Assembly (NCBI GenBank): GCA_009829735.1
Contig: CM020618.1
Coordinates: 41,159,030-41,223,029, forward strand
Length of the DNA: 64,000 bases
Direction: 5' to 3'
From: Pyropia yezoensis
Lineage: Eukaryota; Rhodophyta; Bangiophyceae; Bangiales; Bangiaceae
The notes below the pieces were generated by a model that saw only the letters and a program-made list of their open reading frames with translations, was not told where the DNA came from and ran no database searches. This document shows positions 1 to 10,590 of this stretch, one piece after another. The position numbers and the translations under genes are program-made. Position 1 is the first letter of the stretch. The number at the start of each line of letters is the position of its first letter.

Positions 1-117
1 GTGGTGAAAGATGGTGCACACGGCCTCGAGGTCAGCGGCGGCGGGGAGAGGTTGACGCTGAGGGGGCTCTGCGGGCGAGAGGGAAGAAGCGAGAGCGGGG
101 GAGGGGAAGGCAGCCAT
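1..117 (-). CDS. 5' end of a protein-coding gene leaving the window on the left (partial)
   Basis: Read on the minus strand, an ATG at 117-115 opens a frame that stays open for 39 codons to the window edge. It begins MAAFPSPALASSLSPAEPPQ and ends at an acidic then hydrophobic stretch (DLEAVCTIFHH). The Ala/Ser/Pro-rich start followed by a more ordinary sequence looks like a targeting or disordered N-terminus leading into a folded domain, but too little is visible to name a family. The C-rich tract at about 235-260 would lie in its promoter or leader. The call rests on composition and one open frame only. Confidence 0.4.
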   Translation of the reverse strand, partial: MAAFPSPALASSLSPAEPPQRQPLPAAADLEAVCTIFHH

Positions 118-2535
118 GGGTCGGGGAAGCAGAATGCACGTGTGCAATGTACATGACCGGCAGCGGGGCCAGCTGACCGACGGGGCGGGGGAGGACGTGG
201 GGGGGGGCAGGGGAGTAGAGCCCCCCCTGCCGTCCCCCCCCCCCCCCCCCCCCCCCCCCCGCCGTCTGTATCGACCGGGACCCGCCGTCTCCTCCCCCTG
301 ACGCACACCGTAATCAACAGGTACAGCACAGAACAGGTCCAGGGGGGGACTAGCATATATGTCACAGAGGGTCAGGCCCGTTCACGTAGAGCAAGTCGCC
401 ATGCACCCCAAGTGGCACGGTACTGCGCTGCAGTCCCCGCCACAAGTGGGGGTACGCACAACCCCACGCAGTGACGCAAGCCATCCCCCCCGCACGCATC
501 GCCGACCGCTCTGCAGATTACCTTCCGTGACCGCGGCGTGCGTTGTCGCAGAGCACGGGTTGGCTACGGGTTCATGCAGGCCGACGTAGCCGCGTTGGGA
601 AGCACGAGAACATGGTCTGTGTGCAAACGTGCGAAGAAGCCACATGGGGTGGCACATGAGCACAACGAGCATGCGTGCACAGTGTGCATGCTAGCACGCA
701 GACATCATAGTAAACGTGCGCGCGCCCATTGAGAGGTCGATTAGACGTCGAATCACCTATTGAACTTCCAATGGGCGAATGGTGGGTCCCGTATCTGAGT
801 CATTTTGGTGTCATTGAGAGGTGGATTTAATGACCTTTTACAGGGGTAGGCTCAATAATCAGTCTGAGAAAGGGCCCGTCAGAGAGCTCCGAGAGCGAGC
901 CCCCTCGCAGAGTTATTTCCGTCAAAGACCAAGCCACGGCCTGCTGAGCAGTGGGGCCGCACCGCCCGCGTCCTGCGGGCCGTTTTGAGGGGCAGTGAGT
1001 GCAATTATCTTCGTGGCAGGAGGGTGCGGGGGGGGGCACGTCGACGCCGTGGTTGGTGCGGCGTCACGCAGCGCCTCGGCAAAGCGTTGATGACAACGGC
1101 ACAGCAAAGGGGGGGACCGTCAACTGAGCCGGCGCAACGGCCGCCAGGCCTCCGCAAGCACTTCGACTTGGTCGTGAGGCGCACGGCTCGTCGTCTCGAG
1201 GAGCGTGGGGTGTGGACGGCGAGGGAGCTTGGGACAGCGAGGGGGGCACGGGCAAGGACGACGACAAGGATGGGTACCAGGAGGGAGGCGGTAACGGAGG
1301 GGTAAGTGAGAAGGGCGAGGGGGTGAATTTGGTCGAGGACGTTGAGGCAAGGGATGTGATAGGGAGAAGGGAGAAGGGGGGCGCGCGGGGACAAGAGAGG
1401 GGTTCTGGCGGCGGCCGCGGTGGGGGCCGTGTGGAAGGGTGGGTGGGTCATTATGGATGGGGCATCTGTGGCCGAGGTGACGGGGGTGGCACGAGAGGCG
1501 GCAGGAGGAGCTGCCAACGCTGCAGCCCCATCGTTGTTCCGGAAGTCCGCGCCGTCTGCCGCTGACACTCCGCCGCTGCTTGCGGCTACGGATGTTTGTT
1601 CACCTATCGGTACGGCGGACGCTGTTGTGGTCATGCCAATAATTCCTCCGCAGAGGTACAGCGCCCGGAGTGGTGGATGGGTATGGAGGCAGGTACGTAA
1701 GTGGGGGGGGCGAGGGTCGGGTGCGGAACGACATATGTCGGGCACGCCATTTTTGCGGCTGTGAGTTTTTGTGGGCGCATGCGCCAGTGCACTGCACGTG
1801 GGGCGGGAAGCATGGAGCGGAGGGTTCTGCACGGACCGCAGCATGACAAGACTGGCGTTAGTGACGGTGGATGCGAGATTTGACCCGTGGAGGGAGGCGC
1901 CGCGCGTGTAGCTTGCTGGTCGGCGGTGCCCCCACCTCCGTGCAGTCGGCTGGTTTTCGCAACGCGTACATGCTGCTAGGGGCGGAGCGGCGGTAGGATC
2001 CTTGGAGACTGGAGTCTCACCGTAGGTGAGGGTGTGCTGGGTAGGATATAAAAAAGTAAGCCCGTGGCCATGAAACATCAGCCCGTTCCGAAAAACGTGA
2101 CCATTTAAAAAAAAAAAAACAGGTGCCAATGGACCGAGCTGTCAGGGCACCATTAGGGCCTCCCTCGTAATGGGACCAAGGGATCCCATAAAGGCATGCC
2201 TCATAATGATTCCATTAGATGGGGGCCTCAATGGTGTGGCGCATTTTACTGACGGTGGAAGTGTGCGGCCGTGCGGCCAGGAGCAATCTGATATTACCAA
2301 TACGTGGACCAACCAAAGGGTTTTAGCGTGAAAACAAGCGTGGCCGCTTCATAAGGAGCTTTGCTAATAACGCTATCGTCTAAGCACATTTGCCAACGGG
2401 CGTGGAGAGGACCGAGTGGACCATCGGAAGAATGGTGCTCTTAAGAGACTTTCATTGGTCGACGTGAGGTGACACCCGAGCGATGGAAAAAGAAAATACA
2501 CGGAGTCTACGCAAATCCGCTTAGGCGGTCCAGTC
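118..2535. other. Intergenic stretch without a supportable gene
   Basis: This stretch holds a long C homopolymer (about 233-260), two direct copies of a motif beginning CATTGAGAGGT about 85 bp apart (near 728 and 813), a GC-rich part (about 950-1900) with overlapping open frames on both strands, and a lower-GC part (about 2030-2530) with A-runs. Around 1440-1640 both strands read as plausible Ala-rich protein, so neither strand can be preferred. No domain is recognisable. Confidence 0.4.
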
Positions 2536-2542
2536 TATATAA
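2536..2542 (+). promoter_or_regulatory. TATA box upstream of the DUF1838-like gene
   Basis: TATATAA lies 174 bp before the chosen ATG at 2716, at the right edge of a lower-GC promoter-like region. The spacing implies a leader of about 145-150 nt. The match is good but not tested. Confidence 0.5.
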
Positions 2543-2715
2543 CTACATCACGCACCGCACGTGCCTCGACGGCGCTGCTGCCTCCTCGTGGCTGTCATCG
2601 CCGTCGCCACCCCAGTAACAATGCCGTGCACCGGCTACATGCTACCCCCCTTTTCAACCCCCCGCCTCAACCGAGTCCCGCCGGCTTTTGCTTCCCCCAC
2701 GCTGATCATCGCACC

Positions 2716-3957
2716 ATGTCTCTCTCCATATCCACACGGCGGTCCCCTCCGCCGTCCTCTCCCCCCCTCGCCTCCAAGTCGCCCTCGCTGTCGCCAGGCG
2801 AGGTGGATGCCCCGCCCACGCCTCCGCCTGTTACCCCCCCCCCACGGGGCCCTTGGACGCTCGCCACCTTCCGCGCCCTCTTTTCTTCTCGTACCCCCCC
2901 CCCGGCGACGCCCTCCGCCCCCGCCCTCTACCACGCCACGGGTACCCTCACCGCCCTTGCCAGCGGCCGCCTCCTGGCCCGCATCCAGGGCGTCCACACG
3001 GCTGCCACGCTGACGCCGCCGACGGTGGTGACGCCAGACACTTCTCTTGTAGAGGATACGGGGGGGGTGCTGCGGCACCCTGGCGGGTCGCTGACGCTGG
3101 GCCCCCCGGACGGTGGTGGCGGGGCGGGCGGCTTGGCCGCCACTGCCGCCTGGGCCGCCTACGCCGTCGCCGTTGGCCGCCGCGCCCACTGGTACACGGA
3201 CCCACTCACCGACGACTTTTTGTCCGTCTGGCGCCACGTACCGGGCGCACCCCCGCGGCGGGTGCGGGGGGTGGTGGGTCCGCCGTCGGCGGTGGTGTGG
3301 GCGCTCGACCCGCAGGGTCACGTCCACGCGTCGGCGGGGCGGCCGCTGGTTCCCACCGGCGGGGCCACAGGTGGGGGCGTTGGGCTTGGCGCGGGCGGCC
3401 GCGGGGGGCTGTTCCCCAAGGTGCCCACCCTGACGGTGGACCCGCCGCCGGCGGCCGACGCCGCCCCGGTGGCCGCCACCCCCTTTGCCTACACCCTCTA
3501 CACCCCCGGCCGGGCGCGGCGGCGGTCGTCATCGCGGCCCGACGCCCGGGCGGGTGCGTCGCCCGCCGGGTGGGAAGAGTACGTGCTGCTGCCGCCGCCA
3601 CCGCCGCGGGGGGTGGGGGCCCTCGCCCGCGCGCTCATTGGCGGTGGCCCCGGCGGCGCCGACGGAGGCGCGGCGCCCGCCGTCCGCTGGACGCGCGTCG
3701 GCGGGTGCCCCGCGTGGTACTCGGCGTCGGCGACGTGCGTGACGCGGGTGGTGGCGACGCGAGTGCGGGGGTGGGGGGACCTACCGCCAGAGTTGCGGGC
3801 TCGCGCCGAGGCGGGGATGGCCACCCTGCCGGGGGGGATGGCGGCGGTCGGGGCAGAGCGGGAGCGGTGGCGGGTGGGGAGGGCGGTGGGGCGGGGGGGG
3901 AAGGGGCGTGGAGGGGGGGGGGTACGTGGCTGGCTCCGCCGCCGCCGTTGGTGGTGA
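2716..3957 (+). CDS. DUF1838-like protein, 413 aa, function unknown
   Basis: The start is the ATG in a CACCATG context at 2716; the open frame continues upstream only through non-ATG codons. Residues 1 to about 70 are Ser/Pro-rich and could be a targeting or disordered segment. The body has the layout I associate with DUF1838: an N-terminal strand region (ATGTLTALASGRLLARIQGV), a block like 'lYlDpeTgevLdtW' (here WYTDPLTDDFLSVWRHV, about residues 159-175), a central beta-rich part, and a C-terminal block with a Trp-Thr-Arg motif, a Trp near a Cys, and LPPELRARAEAG. DUF1838 has no established function. The last 50 or so residues become Arg/Gly-rich and look unstructured. No intron is needed. 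The next gene starts about 500 bp downstream on the same strand. The family call comes from remembered motif spacing, so it is tentative; the gene itself is better supported. Confidence 0.6.
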   Translation: MSLSISTRRSPPPSSPPLASKSPSLSPGEVDAPPTPPPVTPPPRGPWTLATFRALFSSRTPPPATPSAPALYHATGTLTALASGRLLARIQGVHTAATLTPPTVVTPDTSLVEDTGGVLRHPGGSLTLGPPDGGGGAGGLAATAAWAAYAVAVGRRAHWYTDPLTDDFLSVWRHVPGAPPRRVRGVVGPPSAVVWALDPQGHVHASAGRPLVPTGGATGGGVGLGAGGRGGLFPKVPTLTVDPPPAADAAPVAATPFAYTLYTPGRARRRSSSRPDARAGASPAGWEEYVLLPPPPPRGVGALARALIGGGPGGADGGAAPAVRWTRVGGCPAWYSASATCVTRVVATRVRGWGDLPPELRARAEAGMATLPGGMAAVGAERERWRVGRAVGRGGKGRGGGGVRGWLRRRRWW

Positions 3958-4464
3958 TGATGTCCAGGGGCGGGGGGCTTGCGGCGTTGCCGGTGAGCTG
4001 GGCGTGGCGGCGGTGTGATCATGACCTGATGAAGATTCCGATCGTTTGGCTTTACGTGCCATAACCGCGCTTTCCATCCTGCTGATTCCACAATGGACAA
4101 CCAGGCCTGCAAGCGATCTATTTATCTGTTATTTTCGGATGTTTCCTCGGACGCAACTTGTGCCAGGATTTAATTACGGTCCTCATCCGGTTCGGCGCAG
4201 GTGCGAGACCGCCAGACGCACATGTGGCATTCCCCACGTGGCTCCGACGAGATGCATTGGCCGCCACCCACCCGCCACCCGCCACGAGGCATTGCTCAGC
4301 GGCCTTCGCGTAGCCCTACATCTCGCGGTCAGTCCGCCTCCGTCTCCCATTCTGCATCCCTTCCACGACGCGACGCCACCCCATCCCGCCGCTTATCGTC
4401 TTCGACAACGAGTCCGAACCCCACTTGGCCCGTCCCCCCCCCCTTCTCCTCCCATTGCCGCACC
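3958..4464. other. Intergenic region between the DUF1838-like and HCF173-like genes
   Basis: About 500 bp, less GC-rich in the middle, with a weak TATTTAT at 4119-4125 and a C/T-rich leader running into the CACCATG at 4461-4467. The reading frame of the downstream gene is open back to 4201, but without a better ATG context. Confidence 0.35.
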
Positions 4465-6327
4465 ATGTGTGCCCGGCCATTAGCGCCGGCGTTTGTGGTG
4501 CACCCGCCGTCGGTAGCCACCCCTGCCGCCCCCTGCGTCCGCAACCGGCTGCCGTGCCGCTATGGCCCTGCCGTCGGGAGCTCAGCGGTGGGCGCCGCCG
4601 CCGCGTCCCGGAGGGCCATCCCCGCCGCGACTGGCCGCGGCCGGGCGCCGCCGGTGATGATGGCTAAGGACGACGCATCCCCCACCCCCCCCGGCGATGA
4701 AAAAAAGACCAACGCCCTCTCCTCCCTGCGTGACCTGGTGGGTGGTCTTCGTCAGCTGTCGGGTCTGTCTACCTCCCGGTCGGCCGCGGCGGTTGCCCCG
4801 GAACTGGACTCTGTTCGTGACGACGTGTTTCTGGGCGACGACCGTGCTCGCCCACCCGAGGTGCTTGTCGTGGGCGCGACGGGTGAGACGGGCCGCATTA
4901 TTGTGCGGAAGCTGGTTCTCCGTGGATTTCGGGTGCGTGTGCTCGTCCGGGACCTCTACAGCCGTACCCTCGATACGCTCGGCACGGGCGTGTCGTTTGT
5001 CAAGGGTGACTTGCGGGACGCCGACACCCTCCTCGACGCAGTCACGGGAGTGGACAAGATTGTCTGTGCGGTCAATGCCCGCGATGCCGAGGCACCAGAG
5101 GGTGGGGTCACGTCCGATCAAGACGCGGCCTCCGGCGATGCAGGATACGCGGACGTGGAGTATGGGGGTGTTGCGCGGCTCGTGCGCGCCTTCCACGACG
5201 CTCGTCACCAGCAGTATGGCAAAACCGAGTCGTCCAAGATCACCCTCTTCCAGTTTGGCAACCCGTCAGCGTTTGAATCTTGGACGGCTGTGCAGCCGCC
5301 GTCGGCGCTCGCCGAGATGGGCCTTGCCGCCCGGCCGGCTCGGGTAGCGTGGTCCCTTACTGGCGCATCTCGCGCCGCGTTTCTCGGCCAGGTCTTTGAT
5401 GTTTACGAGGGCGTCGCTGAGGCCAAATGCACGCCGCGGCGGTACAACCTGGCGGGCTTTTCCGGGCTCGTGCTGCGGGTCATTGGGAATGGCAAGCGCT
5501 ACCGCCTCGTCCTCCGCACCCGTGCGGCCGCCGCGCGGGGCGTGCAGTACGTGGCTACGTTTGGTACAGTCAAGAACAAGTGGCTGACCATCCGCCTGCC
5601 GTTTTCTGAGTTTGTCCCCTACGCGGCAGGTACGGCGTCGCCGTGGCAGCAGCCCAGCCGGCGCTCGTCATCTGATGGAGCGGAGGAAGGTGGTGAGGGG
5701 GCAGACGAGGCTTCGACGGAAGGGGATCGTGATGCTGACGCGGTGGAAGACGTGCCTGAGCTGGACCGTAGCGACATTGTGCAGATGGCCGTGCAGTACG
5801 CCAAGCCTGAGGTGGCGCCTGAGAAGGACGATGGCCAGTTCTACCTTGCCATGGACCACATCAAGGCGTACCGCACACAGGAGGAGCCTGACTTTGTACT
5901 CCTCTCATCTGTGGAGGTTTCGTCCCGTGCGGCAGTCACCCCCACCATCACAGACGTGGCGCAGGAGGTGGCACCAGCGGACTCCGACCGGGCGGCTTGG
6001 AAGGCGCGTGCTGAGGACGCGCTGCGGCTGTCTGGGTTCACCTATACGATTGTCAGGGCGGGTGCTTTTACGGAACAGCCGGGCGGCCAAAAGGCGCTGT
6101 CCGTCTCCCAAGACGTGGGTGAGGATGGCGGCGGCGGGGGCACTGGCGGCCGGCAAGAGCGCAAGATTAGCCGCGCAGATGTGGCCGAGGTGTGCGTCAA
6201 GGCGCTGCTAGACCCGCGGGCGTGCAACCTCACCTTTGATGCGTTTGAGAGCATGTACGCGCCGACGGCGCAGACGCCGTCGGAAGATATTTCTGTGCTG
6301 CTTGGACGGCTGCGGCCCAACACTTAG
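4465..6327 (+). CDS. HCF173-like plastid protein: atypical SDR with inserted CIA30 domain, 620 aa
   Basis: Residues 1 to about 65 are rich in Ala, Arg, Pro and Ser with few acids, as in a plastid transit peptide. A Rossmann fold starts near residue 132 with VLVVGATGETGRIIVRKL (the GxxGxxG NAD(P)-binding loop). It is followed by the 'VKGDLRDADTLLDAVTGVD' block of atypical short-chain dehydrogenases. Between about residues 275 and 385 a CIA30-type domain is inserted (FSGLVLRVIGNGKRYRLVLR, then a Thr-Phe-Gly-Thr and a 'WLTIRLPFSEFVP' strand). The SDR fold then resumes (YTIVRAGAFTEQPGGQKALS, about 530-550; KISRADVAEVCVKALLD, about 570-587). An SDR fold with a CIA30 insertion is the layout of HCF173, which in plants binds psbA mRNA and promotes D1 translation. 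The usual SDR Tyr-x3-Lys catalytic motif is not evident, as expected for an RNA-related role. The start is chosen for its CACCATG context and the transit-like sequence after it. The gene is intronless here and convergent with the RUS gene. Confidence 0.88.
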   Translation: MCARPLAPAFVVHPPSVATPAAPCVRNRLPCRYGPAVGSSAVGAAAASRRAIPAATGRGRAPPVMMAKDDASPTPPGDEKKTNALSSLRDLVGGLRQLSGLSTSRSAAAVAPELDSVRDDVFLGDDRARPPEVLVVGATGETGRIIVRKLVLRGFRVRVLVRDLYSRTLDTLGTGVSFVKGDLRDADTLLDAVTGVDKIVCAVNARDAEAPEGGVTSDQDAASGDAGYADVEYGGVARLVRAFHDARHQQYGKTESSKITLFQFGNPSAFESWTAVQPPSALAEMGLAARPARVAWSLTGASRAAFLGQVFDVYEGVAEAKCTPRRYNLAGFSGLVLRVIGNGKRYRLVLRTRAAAARGVQYVATFGTVKNKWLTIRLPFSEFVPYAAGTASPWQQPSRRSSSDGAEEGGEGADEASTEGDRDADAVEDVPELDRSDIVQMAVQYAKPEVAPEKDDGQFYLAMDHIKAYRTQEEPDFVLLSSVEVSSRAAVTPTITDVAQEVAPADSDRAAWKARAEDALRLSGFTYTIVRAGAFTEQPGGQKALSVSQDVGEDGGGGGTGGRQERKISRADVAEVCVKALLDPRACNLTFDAFESMYAPTAQTPSEDISVLLGRLRPNT

Positions 6328-7088
6328 ACGCATCGCGTTGGTGTGTTGCGGGGTCACGGAGGGAGGGGGGGGAGGGGGGGGGGGGGGTGAGGAGGGGGAC
6401 TGGTGCCGAGGGGCAATGCGCGTTAATCCGGGTGTGCGTTGATGGAACTTGGGGTGCTTGGCGCGGTACTGTTGCTGGTTCTGAGGCCGATGCCGTGGGC
6501 ACCTTCGTAGGTGGGTGTAATCCGGTTTGTACTCCGGTTTTTTTATTTCTTCGGTCTGTGGTGGCCCACTTGCGGCTTGTTGCGCGGCAGCGGGGCAGCA
6601 TGTTGTTTCCTTTGGAGTGGTCAGACGACGTTTAGGGTCGGCTCGGCGTCGAGGCCGTTGCCCACGTCGCAGTGCGGGCTCTCGCTGGCACGGCGGTGGC
6701 CTCTCGGCCACATTCGCAGCCGCGTTTTGGCGTTTTCGAGTGGGCGTCCGGCGGCATCCCGCGGCATCCCGCGGCAGATCGTTGCCTCCCAAGCATGCCG
6801 CCGCCGCCCCTGTCGACACCCGCCACTCTCCACCAGTGCATGGTGCGCGCGTGGCCTGCATTGGCTCCCACCTGAAGAGGCTACCGTCGCCGGCTTGCCC
6901 ACTGACCATAGCGTCGCACCCATCGCCAGCGGCAACGAAAAAAAAAAAACAGAACACCTTTTGGCTGACCAGCTGGTCTTTCACCCCACCCCCCCCGACC
7001 GCCCGACAGCACCCCGTCTCTCGACGCGCGACTGAGCCGCCGTGCCTCGAAAGCTCACCCCCCCCCCCCGCCCCCACGCACCCTCTCC
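6328..7088. other. Convergent intergenic region (3' ends of HCF173-like and RUS genes)
   Basis: Both neighbours end here. It contains a G-run block at about 6362-6387, a T-run (about 6539-6546), an A-run (about 6938-6949) and a C-rich stretch (about 7060-7075). Long open frames crossing it lack any recognisable domain and overlap the neighbouring genes in antisense. Confidence 0.4.
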
Positions 7089-8951
7089 TTAGGGCGTCGC
7101 GACGGCCGTGACCCCCCCCCCACTCGCGGCCACGCTCTTGGCCGCGACAAGGGCGTCCCCCCACGCGGCACGCCGCCCAATCGGCCGCAGCAGCACCGAG
7201 TCGGTGCGAAAGCCCGCCGCGTCCGCCTCGCGGACAAAGCTGTCGAAGTGGGCGCGTACAAACGCGTGGCTCTCCTCCAGCAGCTGCCGGTGCCGGCCCG
7301 CCGACCGCCGTCCGTCCCGCGCCGCGCCCGACCGCTTGTACTGGCGCCAAAAGACGTCCGCATGGAGGAACGCTTTGAGCGCGTCGTGGCTGCTCGCATC
7401 GTTTCGCAGCACAATCTTCATGCGGGTGCCTTCATAGACGAATAAATAGCGGTCAGAGGCGTAGAGGCGGAGGAGGTAGGAGAGGGCCTCGGCGTCGGGG
7501 GCAGCCTCGCCGAGGCGGGCGCCCAGCTCAATGTTGGGCGCGTGGAGGGAGTCGAGCCACGGGCGGTTGAGCACCCGCTCCGCCCGGTTGACCGTCTCGA
7601 CCGTCGGCACCGTCCCGGACCGGAGATACGCCTTGATCAGCCGGTGCGCCCGCTGCCGGTTGAGCGTACGCAGCTGCACCGCCTTGACCTCCCCGTACGC
7701 CGCCGCAAAGTGGGCAACGGACAGTGCCAAAAAGGCCCCCGCAGCCACCCGCGGGTTGCCCGCCGTCGCCCGCGACAGCGCAATCCCCACCGCCGTGCCC
7801 GCAAGGTCGCCCGCGACGCCCACCGTCTCCTGCTTGGCGGTGATGTCGCCGAGGTTTTCCCGCCGCATGAAGCTGCGGTAAATGGCCCCCCGGGTGGACG
7901 CGGCGGTCACCGTCGAGGCGCCCTTGGCCATATTCGCCACACACGCCAGCGGGAGGAAGAGGCGCGTCGCGGCGGGCGCCGCCGCCTCAATCGCGCACGC
8001 CATGTTGAGGACAAACGCCGCGGCCAGGCGGTACTGCTTCGTCTCTGCGTCAAAGCCGGTGCCCAGCTGGGAGAAGAGCATCCGCCCGCCGCGGCCGACG
8101 CCGTCGCGGATGACCCACTGGAGGGCGGCCGCGAGCGGGGCGGCCGACTGGCGGCCGACGCCGACCGCCAGCAGGAGCCCCTGCGTCGAAAAGACGCCGA
8201 GCGCGCCGCCAAAGAAGAAGGCCGTCCCGCGGTACTTTGTGTACTCGCGGTAGTCAGGGCCCACCGAATGGGGGTACCCGTCGGGGAGGAAATAGCGCGT
8301 CACCCGGTCCACCGCCTTGCCCCGCCACGTGCGCACGCGGGTGGCCGTCTCTTTCACCGTCAGCTCCGCGCCAGGCACGTCCGTGCCGGCGGCGGCGGCG
8401 GATGATGCGGCGGCGCCCGCGCCGGGCGCCGCCGCGTCCCCACCCCGGCGGCCACCCCCCCACCAGCCGCCGCCGCGGCCTCGTCGCCGGGGCGAGCCAG
8501 AGCCGCCGGCCGCCGCGGCCGCGGCGGTGGTCGCGGCGGCGGCCGCCGCCCCCGCGGGGGGCTCGATAAAAAACTCGCGCTTCCCGTCCCGCCGGTACTC
8601 GACGGCTACCGCCCGATCACTGACCGGCTCCGCCTCCGACTCGAGCTCCTCCTTGTCCACCCGGTTGCGCCGCCGCATCCACGACGGCCGCGACCGGCCG
8701 AGCCGCGAGGCGGGCCCCCCATTGCCGCCGCCGCCGCCGCTGACGCCACCACTGGCGGCGGGGGAGCCAAACAGGCCCCCGTCGCCGCCGCCGCCGCCGT
8801 CGCCGACGGCGTCGAGGGACGACGGCCGCCGCCGCCGACGGGCGGCATCCCAGGGCGCCCCAAACGCCAGCGCCAGCAGGGGCGCGCCGCCGCCCGCGGC
8901 GGCGCCCAGGCCGGGGCATGGCCGGCCTGGGGAGCGGCCACAGAGGCCCAT
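7089..8951 (-). CDS. RUS family (DUF647) protein, 620 aa
   Basis: The frame is open far upstream to 9722, but its first in-frame ATG is at 8951-8949. The upstream 257 codons are pure Pro/Gly/Arg low complexity starting from a GTG, so I start at 8951. Residues 1 to about 200 are low complexity, with a possible plastid transit segment (MGLCGRSPGRPCPGLG onward) and poly-Ala and poly-Gly runs. The DUF647 core follows (about 205-440): FLPDGYPHSVGPDYREYTKY, then AFFFGGALGVFSTQGLLLAV, a conserved WVIRDGVGRGGRMLFSQLGT block, and the NMAKGASTVTAASTRGAIYR block. Those last two blocks are strongly diagnostic for ROOT UVB SENSITIVE proteins. Plant RUS1/RUS2 act in UV-B signalling and auxin transport; algal copies are uncharacterised. 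The C-terminal 180 residues are helical and less conserved. There is no intron. It converges on the HCF173-like gene. Confidence 0.9.
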   Translation of the reverse strand: MGLCGRSPGRPCPGLGAAAGGGAPLLALAFGAPWDAARRRRRPSSLDAVGDGGGGGDGGLFGSPAASGGVSGGGGGNGGPASRLGRSRPSWMRRRNRVDKEELESEAEPVSDRAVAVEYRRDGKREFFIEPPAGAAAAAATTAAAAAAGGSGSPRRRGRGGGWWGGGRRGGDAAAPGAGAAASSAAAAGTDVPGAELTVKETATRVRTWRGKAVDRVTRYFLPDGYPHSVGPDYREYTKYRGTAFFFGGALGVFSTQGLLLAVGVGRQSAAPLAAALQWVIRDGVGRGGRMLFSQLGTGFDAETKQYRLAAAFVLNMACAIEAAAPAATRLFLPLACVANMAKGASTVTAASTRGAIYRSFMRRENLGDITAKQETVGVAGDLAGTAVGIALSRATAGNPRVAAGAFLALSVAHFAAAYGEVKAVQLRTLNRQRAHRLIKAYLRSGTVPTVETVNRAERVLNRPWLDSLHAPNIELGARLGEAAPDAEALSYLLRLYASDRYLFVYEGTRMKIVLRNDASSHDALKAFLHADVFWRQYKRSGAARDGRRSAGRHRQLLEESHAFVRAHFDSFVREADAAGFRTDSVLLRPIGRRAAWGDALVAAKSVAASGGGVTAVATP

Positions 8952-10590
8952 GGGGGGCCACAAAACGGGTCCCCCCAAAGAGGGGGGCGGGAGGGGGGGA
9001 GGGGGGGGGAGGGGGAGAGTGAGTGGGCGGGGATGGGGGGGATGAATCAGAGCGGGGGGGGGGGGGGGATGCCCGACGGCGGCGATGCGGCCGGGGCGGC
9101 CAGACGGCCGACGAGGCCGCCGGCGTCGACGGCGGCAAGGGAGGGGGGGGAGGGAACAGAGGGGGAACAGGCGACAGGCGGCGGGCCGACGCACCCCCAC
9201 GCCCCACCCGGTGGCCGCCGGAATCCGCCGCACCGGCGGTACCGCACCCCCGCCCAACCGTCTCCCCCTCCCCCCTCTCACACCGCCGCCGCCTCCCCCC
9301 CCCCCCCCCCCCCCCCCCCCCGCGCCGACGGGCCGCGGCAGGGGCGCCTGCCGCACAGTGTCGCTGGGCGTAGCGGACACCCCACCACCACCACCGCGGG
9401 GGGCGGCGGGAGCTACTACCACCGCCGCGGCGGCGGGAGGGGGGGGCGGGCAATGCGCCGGGGCGTGAGAGGGGGGAGAGAGGGGGAGGCGGCGCTGCGG
9501 GTGGGGGGTGGGGGGGGGAGAGGCGGACGAGGACCGTTGCCACGACGGGCGCGGGCGGGGTGCGCCGGGCAATCCATCCGCACCGCACCGCCCTGCTGCT
9601 GCCCCGCCACCTGCGGGCTCACTCGGTGGGGGGGGGGGGGCCACCCCCCCAACGACGCTGCGCGCCCGGCCTGTATCTGTCAGCGGTGCCTCTGGGGACC
9701 TCGCGGCGGAGATTTTCAGCACCGTTTCGGTGGCGGCGCTCCCGCTCCCCCCCTCTAGCTAGCCCGCCGCTGTGGGTTTGCAAAATAGCCGCCACCGCGG
9801 TCGTGGGCGCGCTCCCGCCTCCCGCCACGCATTTTTTCGTCTGTTAATTCCGTCCTATGTTTTGGGGTGGTCGAAAAAGGGCCCCCCATCGAACAGCAAA
9901 GGAGCAGCGGGACTGGGAAGCACAGGGAAGCGTCTTGGCCAACGAGCAAGCGGGGGGCGAACGGGAGGGAGGCAGGATCGGCGGGGGCAGCCAGGGCGCA
10001 GACACGCCTCGAGCGGCCTGCTCCGCCCACTCCCTGTCCACTGTGGGAGCGTCCGCAGCAGAGGGATGGGAGGAGAATGGGGAGAATGGAATGGAGCGCC
10101 GAGGAGGGGGTCTTTGCTCTGTGGGATGGACCCGTCATTCCTCCCACCGGGATGGGGCCTCACCACACGGTGGGGAGTGAGAACCCAAGGGTCGGAGGTG
10201 ATACTCGCCGAGCAAGCCGTGTCCATTAGGGGCGGCCAAGACCTATGGCCGTACGACAGTGGGCAGCAGAGAGCAAATAGCGTCGGTGAATGGACCCTTG
10301 CGGGTCCCAATTGGCTCTACCTCGAGGCCAGACCGCTCCCTCCAAGGCCGGCCAACGACCTACCTACCCTCCTAACGTTGACGCCCCCCCCCACTCCCCC
10401 TCCCCCCCCCCCCAGCGGTGGGCATGTGGAATGGGGAGGCCGCTCCGAAAACACGTGGCCGCCCTGACGCAGGGCGGCGCTGTGCCCCCTTCACCGTGTG
10501 CGCGAGACCCATCCGCCCCCGCGCGTTCCGTCCGCCACCACCCGCGGTCGTCACCTCTTCACCCGCCGTCTGCGGGCCCCCGTCGGTCGC
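8952..10590. other. GC-rich upstream region of the RUS gene; no further gene seen
   Basis: This contains long G runs (about 8995-9011, 9055-9068), a C run (about 9295-9321) and CCG-rich low-complexity sequence. Several overlapping frames are open on both strands because stop codons are rare at this GC content. None has a recognisable domain or a convincing start. From about 9840 the sequence is less biased but still has no supportable gene. Confidence 0.4.

Noticed and set aside
1005-2129. Minus-strand open frame of 374 codons, and plus-strand frames over 1212-1764
   Set aside because: Both strands look equally protein-like around 1440-1640, with no domain, no convincing start context and no agreement on strand.
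6208-7350. Minus-strand open frame of 380 codons between the HCF173-like and RUS genes
   Set aside because: It overlaps the ends of two well-supported genes in other frames, is Arg/Pro/Gly low complexity and has no domain; an effect of high GC.
8952-9722. N-terminal extension of the RUS protein by 257 residues
   Set aside because: No ATG in this part; pure Pro/Gly/Arg low complexity encoded by homopolymer-rich DNA.
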